Origin: Rubrivivax sp.
GTDB taxonomy: Bacteria; Pseudomonadota; Gammaproteobacteria; Burkholderiales; Burkholderiaceae_C
Length of the DNA stretch: 45,456 bases
Assembly: GCA_004210455.1 (NCBI GenBank)
Contig: SEFA01000051.1
Span: 1 to 45,456, forward strand
Reading direction: 5' to 3'
This document shows positions 19,105-29,134 of the stretch, in pieces; position 1 is the stretch's first letter, and every line of letters begins with the position of its first letter. The position numbers and the translations under genes were made by a program. The notes under the pieces were generated by a model that was not told the DNA's origin, ran no database searches, and was given only the letters and a program-made list of their open reading frames with translations.

Positions 19105-19272
19105 GCGGAAGTGGCTCCGGGAAGAGTAGGGGCCGTCATCGTCCCTGCCCGCCGTGTTCGTGCCAATCCGCGAAGTTGAGCGATGCGCGTCCGTCCATCG
19201 CAGATCGATGGCAGTGCTTCCCCGGTCCCGGTCATCCCGCTGCGACGGGAGAACGCCGGCGCCGTGCCGGGC

Positions 19273-20277
19273 TCAGGCGCCGTCCGGCGCCGCCGCGATT
19301 CCCGCCAGCAGCTCGTACGACCGTCGACGCGCCGCCGCGTCATGCACGGCGCAGGCGACGATGAATTCGTCGGCGCCGGTGCGTTCGGCCGTCTCCCGCA
19401 GGCCGTCGCGCACCGTGCGCGGCGAGCCGACGATGGACTCCGACAGCATGCGTTCCACCCCCAGCTTCTCGCCGGCGGTCCACAGCACGTCCATGCTGTC
19501 GATCGGGCGGGGCAGCAGGCCGCGCTGGCCGCGCTGCATGCCCAGGAAACGCTGCTGGATCGAGGTGAACAGGCGTTGCGCCTGGGCATCCGTGTCGGCC
19601 ACGACCACGTTCAGGCCGACCGCCGCGTAGGGCTGCGGATGTCGCGCGCTGGGCCGGTACTGGGCGCGGTACATCTCCAGCGCCTGCATCAGCATGGCCG
19701 GCGCGAAGTGCGAGGCGAACGCGAACGGCAGGCCCAGGTAGGCCGCCAGCTGCGCGCCGTACAGGCTGGAGCCCAGCAGCCAGACCGGCACCTCGGTGCC
19801 CTGGCCGGGCACGGCGCGCACGACCTGACCCTCCTGCTCGGGCGCCAGGTAGCTGATCAGTTCCAGCACGTCTTCAGGGAAGCGGTCCTCGTGCGCGGTC
19901 GCCAGGTGGCGGCGCAGCGCGCGCATCGTCGGACCGTCGGTGCCCGGGGCGCGCCCCAGGCCCAGGTCGATGCGGCCCGGGAACAGCGTCGCCAGCGTGC
20001 CGAACTGCTCCGCGATCGTCAGCGGCGCGTGGTTGGGCAGCATGATGCCGCCGGAGCCGACCCGGATCGTCGAGGTCGCGCCGGCGATCTGGCCGATCAG
20101 CACGGCGGTCGCCGACGACGCGACGCCGTCCATGTTGTGGTGTTCGGCCACCCAGTAGCGCGTATAGCCGAGCCGCTCGGCATGCTGCGCCAGCGTGACG
20201 CTGTCCTGGAGCGCCTGGGCGGCGGAACCGCCTTCGACGATGAAGGCGAGGTCGAGGATCGAAAGTCGGGGTTGCAT
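19273..20277 (-). CDS. yhbW: LLM-class flavin-dependent oxidoreductase (YhbW-like)
   Basis: A 334-residue luciferase-like monooxygenase of the E. coli YhbW type, an FMNH2-dependent TIM-barrel enzyme with unknown physiological substrate. Conserved stretches include [66 protein letters not shown] and [15 protein letters not shown]. The start at 20277 gives the family N-terminus; the longer open frame extends into the protease gene and is an artefact. It follows the HtrA gene after about 120 bases on the same strand, and precedes the pilin gene by 168 bases. Confidence 0.9.
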   Translation of the reverse strand: MQPRLSILDLAFIVEGGSAAQALQDSVTLAQHAERLGYTRYWVAEHHNMDGVASSATAVLIGQIAGATSTIRVGSGGIMLPNHAPLTIAEQFGTLATLFPGRIDLGLGRAPGTDGPTMRALRRHLATAHEDRFPEDVLELISYLAPEQEGQVVRAVPGQGTEVPVWLLGSSLYGAQLAAYLGLPFAFASHFAPAMLMQALEMYRAQYRPSARHPQPYAAVGLNVVVADTDAQAQRLFTSIQQRFLGMQRGQRGLLPRPIDSMDVLWTAGEKLGVERMLSESIVGSPRTVRDGLRETAERTGADEFIVACAVHDAAARRRSYELLAGIAAAPDGA

Positions 20278-20357
20278 GGGCGCGGAGTCTAGAGGCGACG
20301 TCCGGACCGGGGTCCCGGGAGGGTTATCGCCATTTGGAGTAAGACGGCAGACTCGAT

Positions 20358-20401
20358 CGCTGCCCAGCCGCTGCCCAGCCGCTGCCCAGCCGCTGCTCAG
20401 T
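20358..20401. repeat. 11-bp tandem repeat across the HtrA stop codon
   Basis: Four units of CGCTGCCCAGC (three perfect, the last CGCTGCTCAGT) run from the intergenic region into the last codon and stop of the protease gene (stop at 20397-20399). Because 11 is not a multiple of three, gain or loss of a unit near the stop could change the C-terminal end. Confidence 0.85.
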
Positions 20402-21461
20402 CGCTCGTGAGCGGGGCCTGGACCTGCCGGGTCTTGCCGCCGTTCCAGACGGTCAGGGTGACCTTGTCGCCGATCTTGCGTTCCTCGAGTTCGCCGAGCA
20501 GGTCGTCCAGGTCGGCCACCGGCTTGCCGTCGACGGCGGTGATGACGTCGCCGCCCACCACGCGGCCGTCGCGCCCGCGCAGGAAAGGCTGCAGTCCGGC
20601 ACGCTGGGCGCCGCCGCCCGGCTGCAGGCCGATCAGCACGACGCCCTTGGGCAGGCGCAGGACCTGGCGCAGCTGTTCGCTGCCGGCGGTCAGCCCGAGG
20701 GCCGGGCGGATCACGCGGCCGTGCTGGATCAGCTGCGGCACGACGCGGTTCACCTCGTCGGCGGGGATCGCGAAGCCGATGCCGTTGCTGCCGCCGCTCG
20801 GGCTGAAGATCGAGGTGTTGACGCCGATCAGCCGGCCCGCCGAGTCCAGCAGCGGGCCGCCGGAGTTGCCGGGATTGATCGCGGCGTCGGTCTGGATGGC
20901 GCCGCGGATCGTGCGCTGCGTCATCGATTCGATCTCGCGGTTCAGCGCGGACACGATGCCGCGCGTCAGCGTCTGGTCCAGCCCGAACGGGTTGCCGATC
21001 GCATACACCGTCTGCCCCACCAGCAGGTCGCGGCTGCTGCCCATGGGCACGGGGGCGAGCTTCTCGCGCGGCGCGGCGATGCGCAGCACGGCCAGGTCGC
21101 GGTCCGGGTCGACGCCCACCAGCTTCGCGTCGTAGGCGCTCTGGTCCGACAGCGTCACCTTGGCCGACGAGGCGCCGCGGATCACGTGGAAGTTGGTGAC
21201 GATGTGGCCCTGCTCGTCCCACAGGAAGCCGCTGCCGGTGCCGCTGGGCACTTCCGTCACGTTGCGCGAGAAGAAGTCGCGCTGCTGCGCCAGCGTCGTG
21301 ATGTGGACCACCGACGGCGACAGCTTGCGGAACACCGCGATGTTGTTCTGCTCCTGCGCGTCCAGCGGCCCGCGCGGCGTGACCGGCCGCGGCTGGGGCC
21401 AGGTGTTGCCGGAACAGACCAGGAAGCTCGCGAGGACGACGCACGGAAGCCGGAAGCGCAT
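20397..21461 (-). CDS. HtrA/DegS-type periplasmic serine protease
   Basis: A 354-residue trypsin-like protease with a signal peptide ([21 protein letters not shown]) and one C-terminal PDZ domain. The catalytic triad is visible: His in TNFHVI, Asp in DRDLAVL, Ser in GNSGGPL. PDZ core: [12 protein letters not shown] through [20 protein letters not shown]. One PDZ domain and this length fit DegS/HtrA-like envelope quality control or regulated proteolysis. The start at 21461 is set by the signal peptide; the ribosome site is poor. It lies only 31 bases after the lone response-regulator gene on the same strand, so it may be the sixth gene of the sensor-kinase operon. Confidence 0.9.
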   Translation of the reverse strand: MRFRLPCVVLASFLVCSGNTWPQPRPVTPRGPLDAQEQNNIAVFRKLSPSVVHITTLAQQRDFFSRNVTEVPSGTGSGFLWDEQGHIVTNFHVIRGASSAKVTLSDQSAYDAKLVGVDPDRDLAVLRIAAPREKLAPVPMGSSRDLLVGQTVYAIGNPFGLDQTLTRGIVSALNREIESMTQRTIRGAIQTDAAINPGNSGGPLLDSAGRLIGVNTSIFSPSGGSNGIGFAIPADEVNRVVPQLIQHGRVIRPALGLTAGSEQLRQVLRLPKGVVLIGLQPGGGAQRAGLQPFLRGRDGRVVGGDVITAVDGKPVADLDDLLGELEERKIGDKVTLTVWNGGKTRQVQAPLTSD

Positions 21462-21492
21462 GACAGGGAGAGAAGGGCGACGGATCGGACGA

Positions 21493-21966
21493 TTATGGAA
21501 GCTCCGAGCCTCCCGCCCAGCGCGCGATTTCGGCTTCCAGGTGCGCGGCGCGTTCGCGCAGCAGGTCGGCGGTGGCCTTGAGCTGCAGGTGGGTGCGCAC
21601 GCGGGCGAGCAGGATGGGCGGGCTGATCGGCTTGGTGATGTAGTCGACCGCGCCGACCGACAGGCCGTGCGACTCATCCGCGGGATCCGAGCGCGCGGTC
21701 AGGAAGAGCACCGGGATGTCGCGCGTGGCCGCGTCCGCCTTGAGCCACCGGCAGAGCTCGTAGCCGTCCATGTTGGGCATCAGCACGTCCAGCAGGATGA
21801 GGTCGGGCGGCGGGGCCTCGGCGGCGATGCGCAGCGCGCGGTCGCCGGTGGTCGCCACCTTGACGCGGTGCCGCTCCTTGAGCAGCTCGTAGAGCTGCGA
21901 CAGGACCTCGGGGGAATCGTCCACGATCAGGATCGTGGGACGCGGGTCTCCGTTCGAGATGCTCAT
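21493..21966 (-). CDS. Stand-alone receiver-domain response regulator
   Basis: A 157-residue protein with one receiver (REC) domain: acidic pair DD (16-17), phospho-acceptor D60 in [10 protein letters not shown]90 in FLTA and K112 in YITKP. It ends with a short coil [20 protein letters not shown]. It aligns without gaps, offset by ten residues, to the first 160 residues of the REC-HD-GYP protein at 29134-30360, ending where that protein's HD-GYP domain would begin. It is therefore probably a duplicate that lost its output domain, now acting as a phosphate sink or a competitor for the kinases. Its ATG overlaps the stop of kinase C (ATGA). Confidence 0.9.
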   Translation of the reverse strand: MSISNGDPRPTILIVDDSPEVLSQLYELLKERHRVKVATTGDRALRIAAEAPPPDLILLDVLMPNMDGYELCRWLKADAATRDIPVLFLTARSDPADESHGLSVGAVDYITKPISPPILLARVRTHLQLKATADLLRERAAHLEAEIARWAGGSELP

Positions 21967-24900
21967 GGCAGGGGTTCCTCCATCGATCGGAAGCCGTCCG
22001 GCGGCGCCACGCCGGCGGCCGCGTCATCTTCCAGTCCGCGGCGGGCGGTCTCGAAGTCGAATCGCGCGGCGGCTTCCAGGACCTCGCGCAGGGCGGCTGC
22101 GCGCCGTTCGTCGAGCCCGTGGCGCCCCCGGGCCAGCAGCGCCGTGAGTTGCTCGGCGGTGTCCACCGCCGCACCGTCGTGTTCGTCCAGCTGGCGCCGC
22201 AGGCGCGCCAGGCGCCCGTCCAGTTCGGCGATGCCCGCCGACGGCGACGGATCGTCCAGCGGGCCCGGCATCGTCGGCGGCGCGTCATCCGCCAGCGTCT
22301 CTCCCAACGCATGCAGCAGACGGTCCAGCGCCACGCGCACGGCCCGCGCCAGCTCCTGGCGCCGCGCCGCCGGGGCCTGCTCGCGGCAGGCGCTCTCCAG
22401 CGCGGCGGCGGCCGCGCTCAAAGGCAGCGCGCCGATGGTCGCGGAGGAGCCCCGCAGCGAATGCGCGAGGTACTCCAGCGCCTGCGCGTTGTCCGACGCG
22501 GCCGCCTGGGTGAGGCGGTTGCCGGTGTCCTGCTGGGTATGCAGGAAGATCCGCAGCAGGCGCAGGTACAGGCCGGCGTTGTTGGCGGCCGAGGCCAGGC
22601 CCGAGCGCGATTCCAGGCCGTCGACGACGGGCAGCGCCGGGGCGGCCGCGGGCCGGTGCCGGGAATTCCCGGCCGCGAGCTCGTCCTGCGGCGGGACCGC
22701 CGCGGGCGTGGCCGGATGCACCCAGCGCGACAGGACCTCGAACAGCGTGTCGACGTTCAGCGGCTTGGCAACGTGGTCGTTCATGCCGGTGGCCAGGATG
22801 CGCGCGCGGTCGGCGCCGGTGGCGTTGGCGGTCAGCGCGATCACGGGCAGTTCGCGCCAGCGCGGGTCCTGGCGCAGGCTCCGGGTGGCGTCGTAGCCGT
22901 CCATCACCGGCATCTGGCAGTCCATCAGCACGCCGTCGAAACCGTCGGGCGAGCGCTGCAGCAGGTCCAGCGCGATGGCACCGTTGCCCGCGATGGTCAC
23001 CGCGATGCCGGCCTTGGTCAGCAACTCCTCGGCGAGCTCCTGGTTGACCTGGTTGTCCTCCACGACGAGCAGGCGCGCGCCCGCCAGCGACTGCATCGAC
23101 GCCCGCGTCGCGGCGCGGCGCGCGTGCGCGTCGGGGACGGCGCCGGACGAGGCCGCGCCGCCCAGCGCGTCCCGCAGCGTCGCGGCCGTCACCGGCTTGG
23201 CCAGGACGGGCAGGGGCTGGCCGTCGGGCAGCGCCGAGGTCGACGCCATCGCCGTCATCGTCTCGTACAGCCCGTCGTCGTTGCCGAAGGCCGTCACCAT
23301 CACGATCCGGGGCATCGGCGAGGCTTCCTCGAACAGTCGGGACGCCGTGGCCAGCCCGTCCATCTCCGGCATCTTCCAGTCCATCAGCACCCAGTCGAAC
23401 GGACGGTGCTCGCGCGCCGCCGTCTGTACCGCCCGCAGCGCCCGCGGGCCGTCGGCGGCCTGCTCGACCTGCAGGCCCATCCCCTGGCAGAGCGCGGCCA
23501 GCACCTCGCGGGCGACGCGGTTGTCGTCCACGACCAGCGCCCGGCCGCGCAGCGCCGGCGGTGCCTCGTCCTCGTCCCCGCCCGCCGCCTCGTGCAACGG
23601 CGCCACCCCCAGCCGCGCCGTGAAATGCAGCGTCAGCCCCGCGCCGGGCATCGAGTCGACCCGCAGCACGCCGCCCATCATTTCCACCAGCATCCGGCAC
23701 ACGGCCAGCGCCAGGTCGCCGCGGTCGGGCGTGTCGGCGTCGGCCTGCGCCGGGCGCCGCACCAGCCGCGCCAGTTCCGGCGGCGACAGCGCCGGGCCGC
23801 TGTCGCGGATGCTGAACTGCAGGACGATGCCGTCCGCGCCCGCCGGCGCCACGTCGTCCCCCGCGGCGCCTGCTTCCGACACGTCCGACACCGCCACCAC
23901 GACCTCGTCCTGCTCGCTGCGGCGCGCGGCGTGCTTGCCGATATGGGCCAGCACCTGGCCGAGCCGGAAGGGATCGCCGACCAGCGTGCGCGGCAAGCCG
24001 GCGGGCACGCTGAGCAGCAGCTCCACGCCCTTTTCCTCCAGGCCCAGGCCGACCACCTGCACGAGGTGGGCGAGCACCTCGTCGAGTTCGAACGGGATGT
24101 GCTCCAGCGCGAGCCGGCCGGCCTCGATGCGGCTGAAGTCGAGGATGTCGTCGATGACGCCCAGCAGGGTTTCCGCGGCCCGGCAGGTCTTGTCCACGTA
24201 GTTGCGCTGGCGCGCGTCGAGCTCGGTCTGCAGCGCCAGCTCGGACATGCCGATGATGGCGTTCATCGGCGTTCGCAGCTCGTGGCTCATGTTGGCGAAG
24301 AAGTCGGCCTTGGCGCGGGTGGTGGACTCGGCGGACTCGCGGGCGGCGAGGATCTCGTTCTCGGCGGACAGGCGGTCCGTGAGGTCCATCAGCCAGACCA
24401 GCATCCCCGTGCGGCCGAAGTCCACCGGCAGGAAGGCTGCCACGCAGTCGCGGTGCGCGCCTTCGGGGTCGACGATGCTCAGCTCGACGTCGCCGGCGCT
24501 CCCGCCGCGGCCGCCGTCACCGTCGACGCTTCCGTCCAGCAGCGCCTGCGCCCGTCGGCGGCTCGCGTCGTCCGCGTAGGCGTCGTCGGGCCAGGGACGG
24601 CCGATCTCGACGGCCAGCAGCCGCCGCAGCGCCGGATTGGCGATGCTCACGAGGCCGTCCGAGATCAGTCCGATGCCGATGGGCGTGTGCTCGATCATGG
24701 CCATGAAGCGCTCGCCCTGGCGCAGCAGCGCCTGTTCCTGCGCGTGGCGGGCCGCGCGCAGCGTGAGGCTGCGCAGCAGCGCGGCGAGCCCGGCGAAGCA
24801 CAGCAGCGCCGACAGCAGGCCCACGCCCGCCCGGGCCGGCGCGCCGAACACGCCCGAGAGATCGGCGACGAAGACCATGCGCCACGGACCGGCGCTGTCG

Positions 24901-25763
24901 CGCCAGCCCAGGTCGCGCGAGACCAGCGCGTGCGGGCGGCCGTCGATGCGCGCGTCGCGCGCGTCGGGGTCGAAGGGCAGGGACAGCGTGTGGGCCGGAT
25001 CCTCGAACTGCCGTCCGTAGCGCAGCCCCTCGGTGAGACGCCGGCTGCGCTCGGCCGACGCGGGACCGGCCAGCCGGAGCGACCACTCGGGCCGCGTCGA
25101 CACCATCACCACGCCTTCGGGCGACAGGATCAGCGACGTCACGTCCGCGTGCGGGCTGAGGAAGCGGTCCAGCGACGGTCCGTAGAACTGCGCGGCGATG
25201 ACGCCGATCACGGGCCCCTTCGCGTCGGTGTCGCGGAACACCGGCGCGCTCAGGAAGATCGCCCGGCGGGACGTGGACTGGCTGACCGCCATGGACACGG
25301 CGGTGCGGCCGGCCATCGCCTCCCGGAAGTACTCGCGATGGCTGACGTCCAGTCCCATCGGCGAGCGCTGCAGGCCGCGGTTCCATTCCCCGACGATCAC
25401 GCCCTGGCCGTTGGCCACGAAGCTCACGTCCGCGCCGAGCTGGTCGTTCATCGCCGACAGCATGTCGACGGCCGGCCGCATGCGCAGCGCCACCTGGAGG
25501 TCGGTCTGCAGGGCGGTGGCCTTGACGTCGGCATCGAGGCGGCCCGACAGCCGCAGCGCGCCCATCGCCTTGCTCTCCTGCGTGAGGCCGTGGAAGAGCA
25601 GCACCTCCCGGTCGATCGTGGTCGCCATCCGCGCGCGGAAACGATCGTCCAGGACGCGCCGGGTTTCCTCGGCGATGCCGGCGCCGACGATCACCGACAG
25701 CACGCCGGCGGCGACCCACGCCGGCTTCGGATGGCGCGCGATCAGGATCGCGATGCGCATCAT
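21963..25763 (-). CDS. Hybrid sensor kinase C with degenerate ATPase domain (REC-REC-HPt)
   Basis: A 1266-residue membrane protein: TM1 (about 15-31), periplasmic dCache-like sensor (about 35-325), TM2 (about 330-350), PAS-like region, HisKA with H494 in NMSHELRTP, ATPase domain, two receivers (LMDWKMP and LMDCQMP), HPt with H1101 in LAHSLRG, and a C-terminal helical module. Compared with neighbour kinase B, the ATPase domain is broken: the N-box NLGANAVKFT is [15 protein letters not shown] is DSGPA, and GGSGLGL is RGDLAL with three residues lost nearby. It probably cannot bind ATP and may act as a phosphorelay scaffold or partner. Start 25763 overlaps the upstream stop (ATGA); earlier in-frame starts lie inside kinase B. 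Confidence 0.9.
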   Translation of the reverse strand: MMRIAILIARHPKPAWVAAGVLSVIVGAGIAEETRRVLDDRFRARMATTIDREVLLFHGLTQESKAMGALRLSGRLDADVKATALQTDLQVALRMRPAVDMLSAMNDQLGADVSFVANGQGVIVGEWNRGLQRSPMGLDVSHREYFREAMAGRTAVSMAVSQSTSRRAIFLSAPVFRDTDAKGPVIGVIAAQFYGPSLDRFLSPHADVTSLILSPEGVVMVSTRPEWSLRLAGPASAERSRRLTEGLRYGRQFEDPAHTLSLPFDPDARDARIDGRPHALVSRDLGWRDSAGPWRMVFVADLSGVFGAPARAGVGLLSALLCFAGLAALLRSLTLRAARHAQEQALLRQGERFMAMIEHTPIGIGLISDGLVSIANPALRRLLAVEIGRPWPDDAYADDASRRRAQALLDGSVDGDGGRGGSAGDVELSIVDPEGAHRDCVAAFLPVDFGRTGMLVWLMDLTDRLSAENEILAARESAESTTRAKADFFANMSHELRTPMNAIIGMSELALQTELDARQRNYVDKTCRAAETLLGVIDDILDFSRIEAGRLALEHIPFELDEVLAHLVQVVGLGLEEKGVELLLSVPAGLPRTLVGDPFRLGQVLAHIGKHAARRSEQDEVVVAVSDVSEAGAAGDDVAPAGADGIVLQFSIRDSGPALSPPELARLVRRPAQADADTPDRGDLALAVCRMLVEMMGGVLRVDSMPGAGLTLHFTARLGVAPLHEAAGGDEDEAPPALRGRALVVDDNRVAREVLAALCQGMGLQVEQAADGPRALRAVQTAAREHRPFDWVLMDWKMPEMDGLATASRLFEEASPMPRIVMVTAFGNDDGLYETMTAMASTSALPDGQPLPVLAKPVTAATLRDALGGAASSGAVPDAHARRAATRASMQSLAGARLLVVEDNQVNQELAEELLTKAGIAVTIAGNGAIALDLLQRSPDGFDGVLMDCQMPVMDGYDATRSLRQDPRWRELPVIALTANATGADRARILATGMNDHVAKPLNVDTLFEVLSRWVHPATPAAVPPQDELAAGNSRHRPAAAPALPVVDGLESRSGLASAANNAGLYLRLLRIFLHTQQDTGNRLTQAAASDNAQALEYLAHSLRGSSATIGALPLSAAAAALESACREQAPAARRQELARAVRVALDRLLHALGETLADDAPPTMPGPLDDPSPSAGIAELDGRLARLRRQLDEHDGAAVDTAEQLTALLARGRHGLDERRAAALREVLEAAARFDFETARRGLEDDAAAGVAPPDGFRSMEEPLP

Positions 25764-28700
25764 GGCGGGGTTCCTCCGGCCGGCGCGCCGGCGTCCCAGC
25801 TCAGCAGCGCCAGCGCCTCCTCGAAGCGGAAGCCCGAGGCCGCCGCCGCGACGCGGCGCAGCAGCTGGAGGCGGGCGGGCGGCGGGGGGCGCAGCGTCAG
25901 CGCCTCCGCCAGCGACCGGCCCAGGTCGATCGCGGCCGCGTCGCCGGCCCGCAGCAGGTCGGTCAGGCGCGACAGCAGGCCGTCCAGCGCGTCGTCCGAT
26001 CCCGGCGCGGCGGCCTGCGCGCCGTGCACGAAGCGCGCCAGCGCCTCGAACAGCCGGTCCACGCTCAGCGGTTTGCTCAGGCAGCCGCTCATGCCCGCGG
26101 CCAGGATGCGTTCGCGCGCTTCCAGCGACGCGCTGGCGGTCAGCGCGATGACGGGCAGGTCGCGCCAGCGGGGATCCTGGCGCAGGCGGCGCGTGGTCTC
26201 GTAGCCGTCCATCCCCCGCATCTGGCAATCCATCAGCACCGCGTCGATGCCGGGCTCCGTGCGCCCGAGCAGGTCCAGCGCGGTCTGACCGTCGGGCACG
26301 GTCGTCACGTCGAGTCCGGCGGCGCGCAGGAGTTCGGCGCTCAGTTCGCGGCTGACCGCGTCGTCCTCGACGACCAGCAGCCGCGTGCCGGTCAGCCGGG
26401 CCATCGCGGCGCGCGTGGTGCCGCCGAGCTGCGGCGAGGCGAGGGCGGGCACCAGCGCCTGCCCAGTGGCCTCGCCGATGGCCGACAACAGCGTCGAGGC
26501 GGTGACCGGCTTGCTCAGCAGCCGCGGCCGGTGGCGCGGATCCGCGTCGGCCAGCGCCGCCGCCAGGCTGGCGTCGCGGCCGAAGGCCGTGACCAGCAGG
26601 ATCGCGGGCGGCGAGGCGAGCCGGCCGGCGGCGATCAGCCGCGTGGCTTCGAGGCCGTTGAGGACCGGCATCTGCCAGTCCATCAGCACCAGGTCGTAGG
26701 CGCGCTTCTCCGCATCGGCCTCGAGCACGCACTGCGCCGCGTTGGCGCCGTTGACGGCGGTGTCCACGCGCATGCCGAAGCCCGCGCACAACGCGCCGAG
26801 GATCTCGCGCGCCGCGCGGTTGTCGTCGGCCACCAGCACGCGCAGGCGCGACAGGTCGGCCAGTGCCGCGCTCGCCGGCACGGCCGCCGCGCGGGCGCCG
26901 TGGCGCAGTCCCAGGCGCACGGTGAAGGAGAAGGTCGACCCCTCGCCCGGACGCGAGCTCACCTGGATGCGTCCGCCCATCATCTCGACCAGTTCCCGGC
27001 TGACCGCCAGGCCCAGGCCGCTGCCGCCGTACTGGCGCGTCGTCGAGGTGTCGGCCTGGTTGAAGCTGTGGAACAGGCGCGAGATGGTTTCCGGCGTCAT
27101 GCCGATGCCCGAGTCGGTCACGCTGAAGCGCAGGGCGATGGTGTCTTCGCCCGTCCCGTCCCCGGACGCCGGCGCGTCCTCCGGCACGTCCTCCAGCGAT
27201 CCTTGCGCCGGCCCCGCGGCCGGCTCGCCGGGCACGACGCGCTCGACCGCGACGATGACTTCCCCGCTGTCGGTGAACTTGACCGCATTGGCGCCCAGGT
27301 TGATCAGCACCTGACCCAGCCGCATCGGGTCGCCGATCAGGGCGTCCGGCACGTCGGCCGGGCGATGGATGAGCAGTTCCACCCCCTTGTCCTCGGCACG
27401 CAGCCCGATCAGGTCGATGAGCCGCTCCAGCACCTGGTCGAGCTGGAACGGCACCTGCTCCAGCGCGATGCGGCCGGACTCGATGCTGCTGAAGTCGAGG
27501 ATGTCGTCGATGAGGTCGAGCAGGCTGAGCGCCGCGCCGTTCACCTTCTCGAGGTAGTTGCGCTGGCGCGCATCCAGGCCGGTCTGCAGCGCGAGGTCGG
27601 ACATGCCGACGATCACGTTCATGGGCGACCGGATCTCGTGGCTCATGCCCGCCAGGAAGCTGGACTTGGCGCGCGCCGCGTCATGGGCCGCCTCCATCGC
27701 CCGGCGCGCTTCGCGCGCGGCCTCCTGTCGCCGCGTGATGTCGACCAGCCACAGCACCACGGCGGGCTTGTCGCCTTCGTAGTCGATGGGCATCGAGGAC
27801 ATCAGGTAGGCCCGCGCCTCGCCGCGCGCTCCGATCAGCCCCACCTCGAGGTCCAGCGTGCGGCGCCGTTCCCGCAGCACCGCCTCGACCAGCGTGCGGC
27901 TCTGCTCATCGCTGTAGCGATGCGGCCACTGGTCGAACAGGCCCACGCCCAGGTGGTCCGTGAGGACCGGATTCACGACCTCCAGTCGATCCTTGACGAT
28001 CGCGCAGAAGCCGACGGGCGAGGTGCGCATGATGGCCCGGAACTGATCGCCCCGGGCGGCGATCTCGGCGGCGTTGCGGGCGCGGTGGCGGCGGTGGACC
28101 GCGATCAGCCTCGCCAGCGCGTAGGCGCTCAGCAGCAGGGCGGCGGCCAGCGCCGCGGCCATCAGATGCTGCCGCGGGCTCATCGCGGCGGACAGGTCCT
28201 CCAGCAGGACGAGGCGCCAGGCGCCGTCCGGGTCGTTCCATTCGATGCGGCTGGCGGCGACGGCCAGGCGCCGGCCGTCGACGTCGACCACCGCGCCGTC
28301 CACCGGATCGAAGGGCAGCGTCCGGGCACTCGCCGGCGTCTGGAACAGCGTCGCGAAGCGCCGCGTCGCCGTCAGGGCGGCGGCGCGCTCGTCGGTGACC
28401 GGGCCCACCAGCGTCATGTCCCAGTCCGGCCGGCTCGCCGCGAAGACCACGCCGTGCGGCGACACCAGCAGCGCGTCCCCCTGCGCCCGCGCGGCGAAGA
28501 AGCGGTCCAGAACCGCCGGGGACCGGCGCACCGCCATCACGCCGATGACGGCGCTGGTGGATTCCCGCGTCGCGAAGATGGGCGCGCAGAACACGACCGC
28601 CCGCTGTTGCAGATGCGGGCTCAGGCCCAGGTAGATCGAGGGCCGCCCGCGCTGCAGCGCCTGCCGGACATAGGCGCGGTGCGAAAGGTTCATGCCGATG

Positions 28701-29134
28701 GCGCGTTCCACGTCGCGTTGCACCCATTCCGCGACCAGGACGCCGGACTTGTTGAGGACCCAGGCGTCGTCGCCGCCGATCGTCTGCGCGATGCCGCGCA
28801 AGCGGGCCTCGCCGGGTCGCACCAGCCGCGCGCGCTCGGCGTCGGTTTCCAGCGTCATCGTCTTGACCAGCGGATCGATCAGGCCCGTCAGCTCGACGGC
28901 GCCCATGTCCTGGCCGGACAGCGTCTGCTGCACCAGGGCGACGCCTTCGCGGTCGGCGGCCGACTGCAGGGCGCGGTGCAGGTCCGTCTCCAGGTACCAG
29001 CGTTGCGCGTTGCTCAAGGCCCATCCCGCCGCGATGGCGGCCATGGCGGCCACGACGGCGCTCCCCCAGCCGGTCCACGGCGCGGCGGCCCCGCCAGGGC
29101 CGATCGCCGCGCGGTCAGCCGCCGAGGACGGCAT
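25760..29134 (-). CDS. Hybrid sensor histidine kinase B (HK-REC-REC, no HPt)
   Basis: An 1124-residue hybrid kinase: TM1 (about 23-41), periplasmic dCache-like sensor with GMNLSHRAYVRQAL, TM2, PAS-like region, HisKA with H499 in GMSHEIRSP, and an intact ATPase domain ([35 protein letters not shown]). Two receivers follow: LMDWQMP and LMDCQMR; the second has Arg in place of the usual proline after Met. After the second receiver there is no HPt histidine motif, but the same helical C-terminal module as in kinases A and C (LLSRLTDLL to SGFRFEEALALL). Its phosphate would have to pass to an HPt in another protein. Start at 29134 overlaps the upstream stop (TGATG). Confidence 0.9.
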   Translation of the reverse strand: MPSSAADRAAIGPGGAAAPWTGWGSAVVAAMAAIAAGWALSNAQRWYLETDLHRALQSAADREGVALVQQTLSGQDMGAVELTGLIDPLVKTMTLETDAERARLVRPGEARLRGIAQTIGGDDAWVLNKSGVLVAEWVQRDVERAIGMNLSHRAYVRQALQRGRPSIYLGLSPHLQQRAVVFCAPIFATRESTSAVIGVMAVRRSPAVLDRFFAARAQGDALLVSPHGVVFAASRPDWDMTLVGPVTDERAAALTATRRFATLFQTPASARTLPFDPVDGAVVDVDGRRLAVAASRIEWNDPDGAWRLVLLEDLSAAMSPRQHLMAAALAAALLLSAYALARLIAVHRRHRARNAAEIAARGDQFRAIMRTSPVGFCAIVKDRLEVVNPVLTDHLGVGLFDQWPHRYSDEQSRTLVEAVLRERRRTLDLEVGLIGARGEARAYLMSSMPIDYEGDKPAVVLWLVDITRRQEAAREARRAMEAAHDAARAKSSFLAGMSHEIRSPMNVIVGMSDLALQTGLDARQRNYLEKVNGAALSLLDLIDDILDFSSIESGRIALEQVPFQLDQVLERLIDLIGLRAEDKGVELLIHRPADVPDALIGDPMRLGQVLINLGANAVKFTDSGEVIVAVERVVPGEPAAGPAQGSLEDVPEDAPASGDGTGEDTIALRFSVTDSGIGMTPETISRLFHSFNQADTSTTRQYGGSGLGLAVSRELVEMMGGRIQVSSRPGEGSTFSFTVRLGLRHGARAAAVPASAALADLSRLRVLVADDNRAAREILGALCAGFGMRVDTAVNGANAAQCVLEADAEKRAYDLVLMDWQMPVLNGLEATRLIAAGRLASPPAILLVTAFGRDASLAAALADADPRHRPRLLSKPVTASTLLSAIGEATGQALVPALASPQLGGTTRAAMARLTGTRLLVVEDDAVSRELSAELLRAAGLDVTTVPDGQTALDLLGRTEPGIDAVLMDCQMRGMDGYETTRRLRQDPRWRDLPVIALTASASLEARERILAAGMSGCLSKPLSVDRLFEALARFVHGAQAAAPGSDDALDGLLSRLTDLLRAGDAAAIDLGRSLAEALTLRPPPPARLQLLRRVAAAASGFRFEEALALLSWDAGAPAGGTPP

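Noticed and set aside
19195-19211. CCATCG-N5-CGATGG inverted repeat upstream of the pilin gene
   Set aside because: Six-base arms are expected often by chance at this GC content, and nothing else marks it as an operator or terminator.
22119-26204. A 1361-codon open frame antisense to kinases C and B
   Set aside because: Low-complexity Arg/His/Gln-rich translation with no motifs; the sense strand encodes clear kinase domains.
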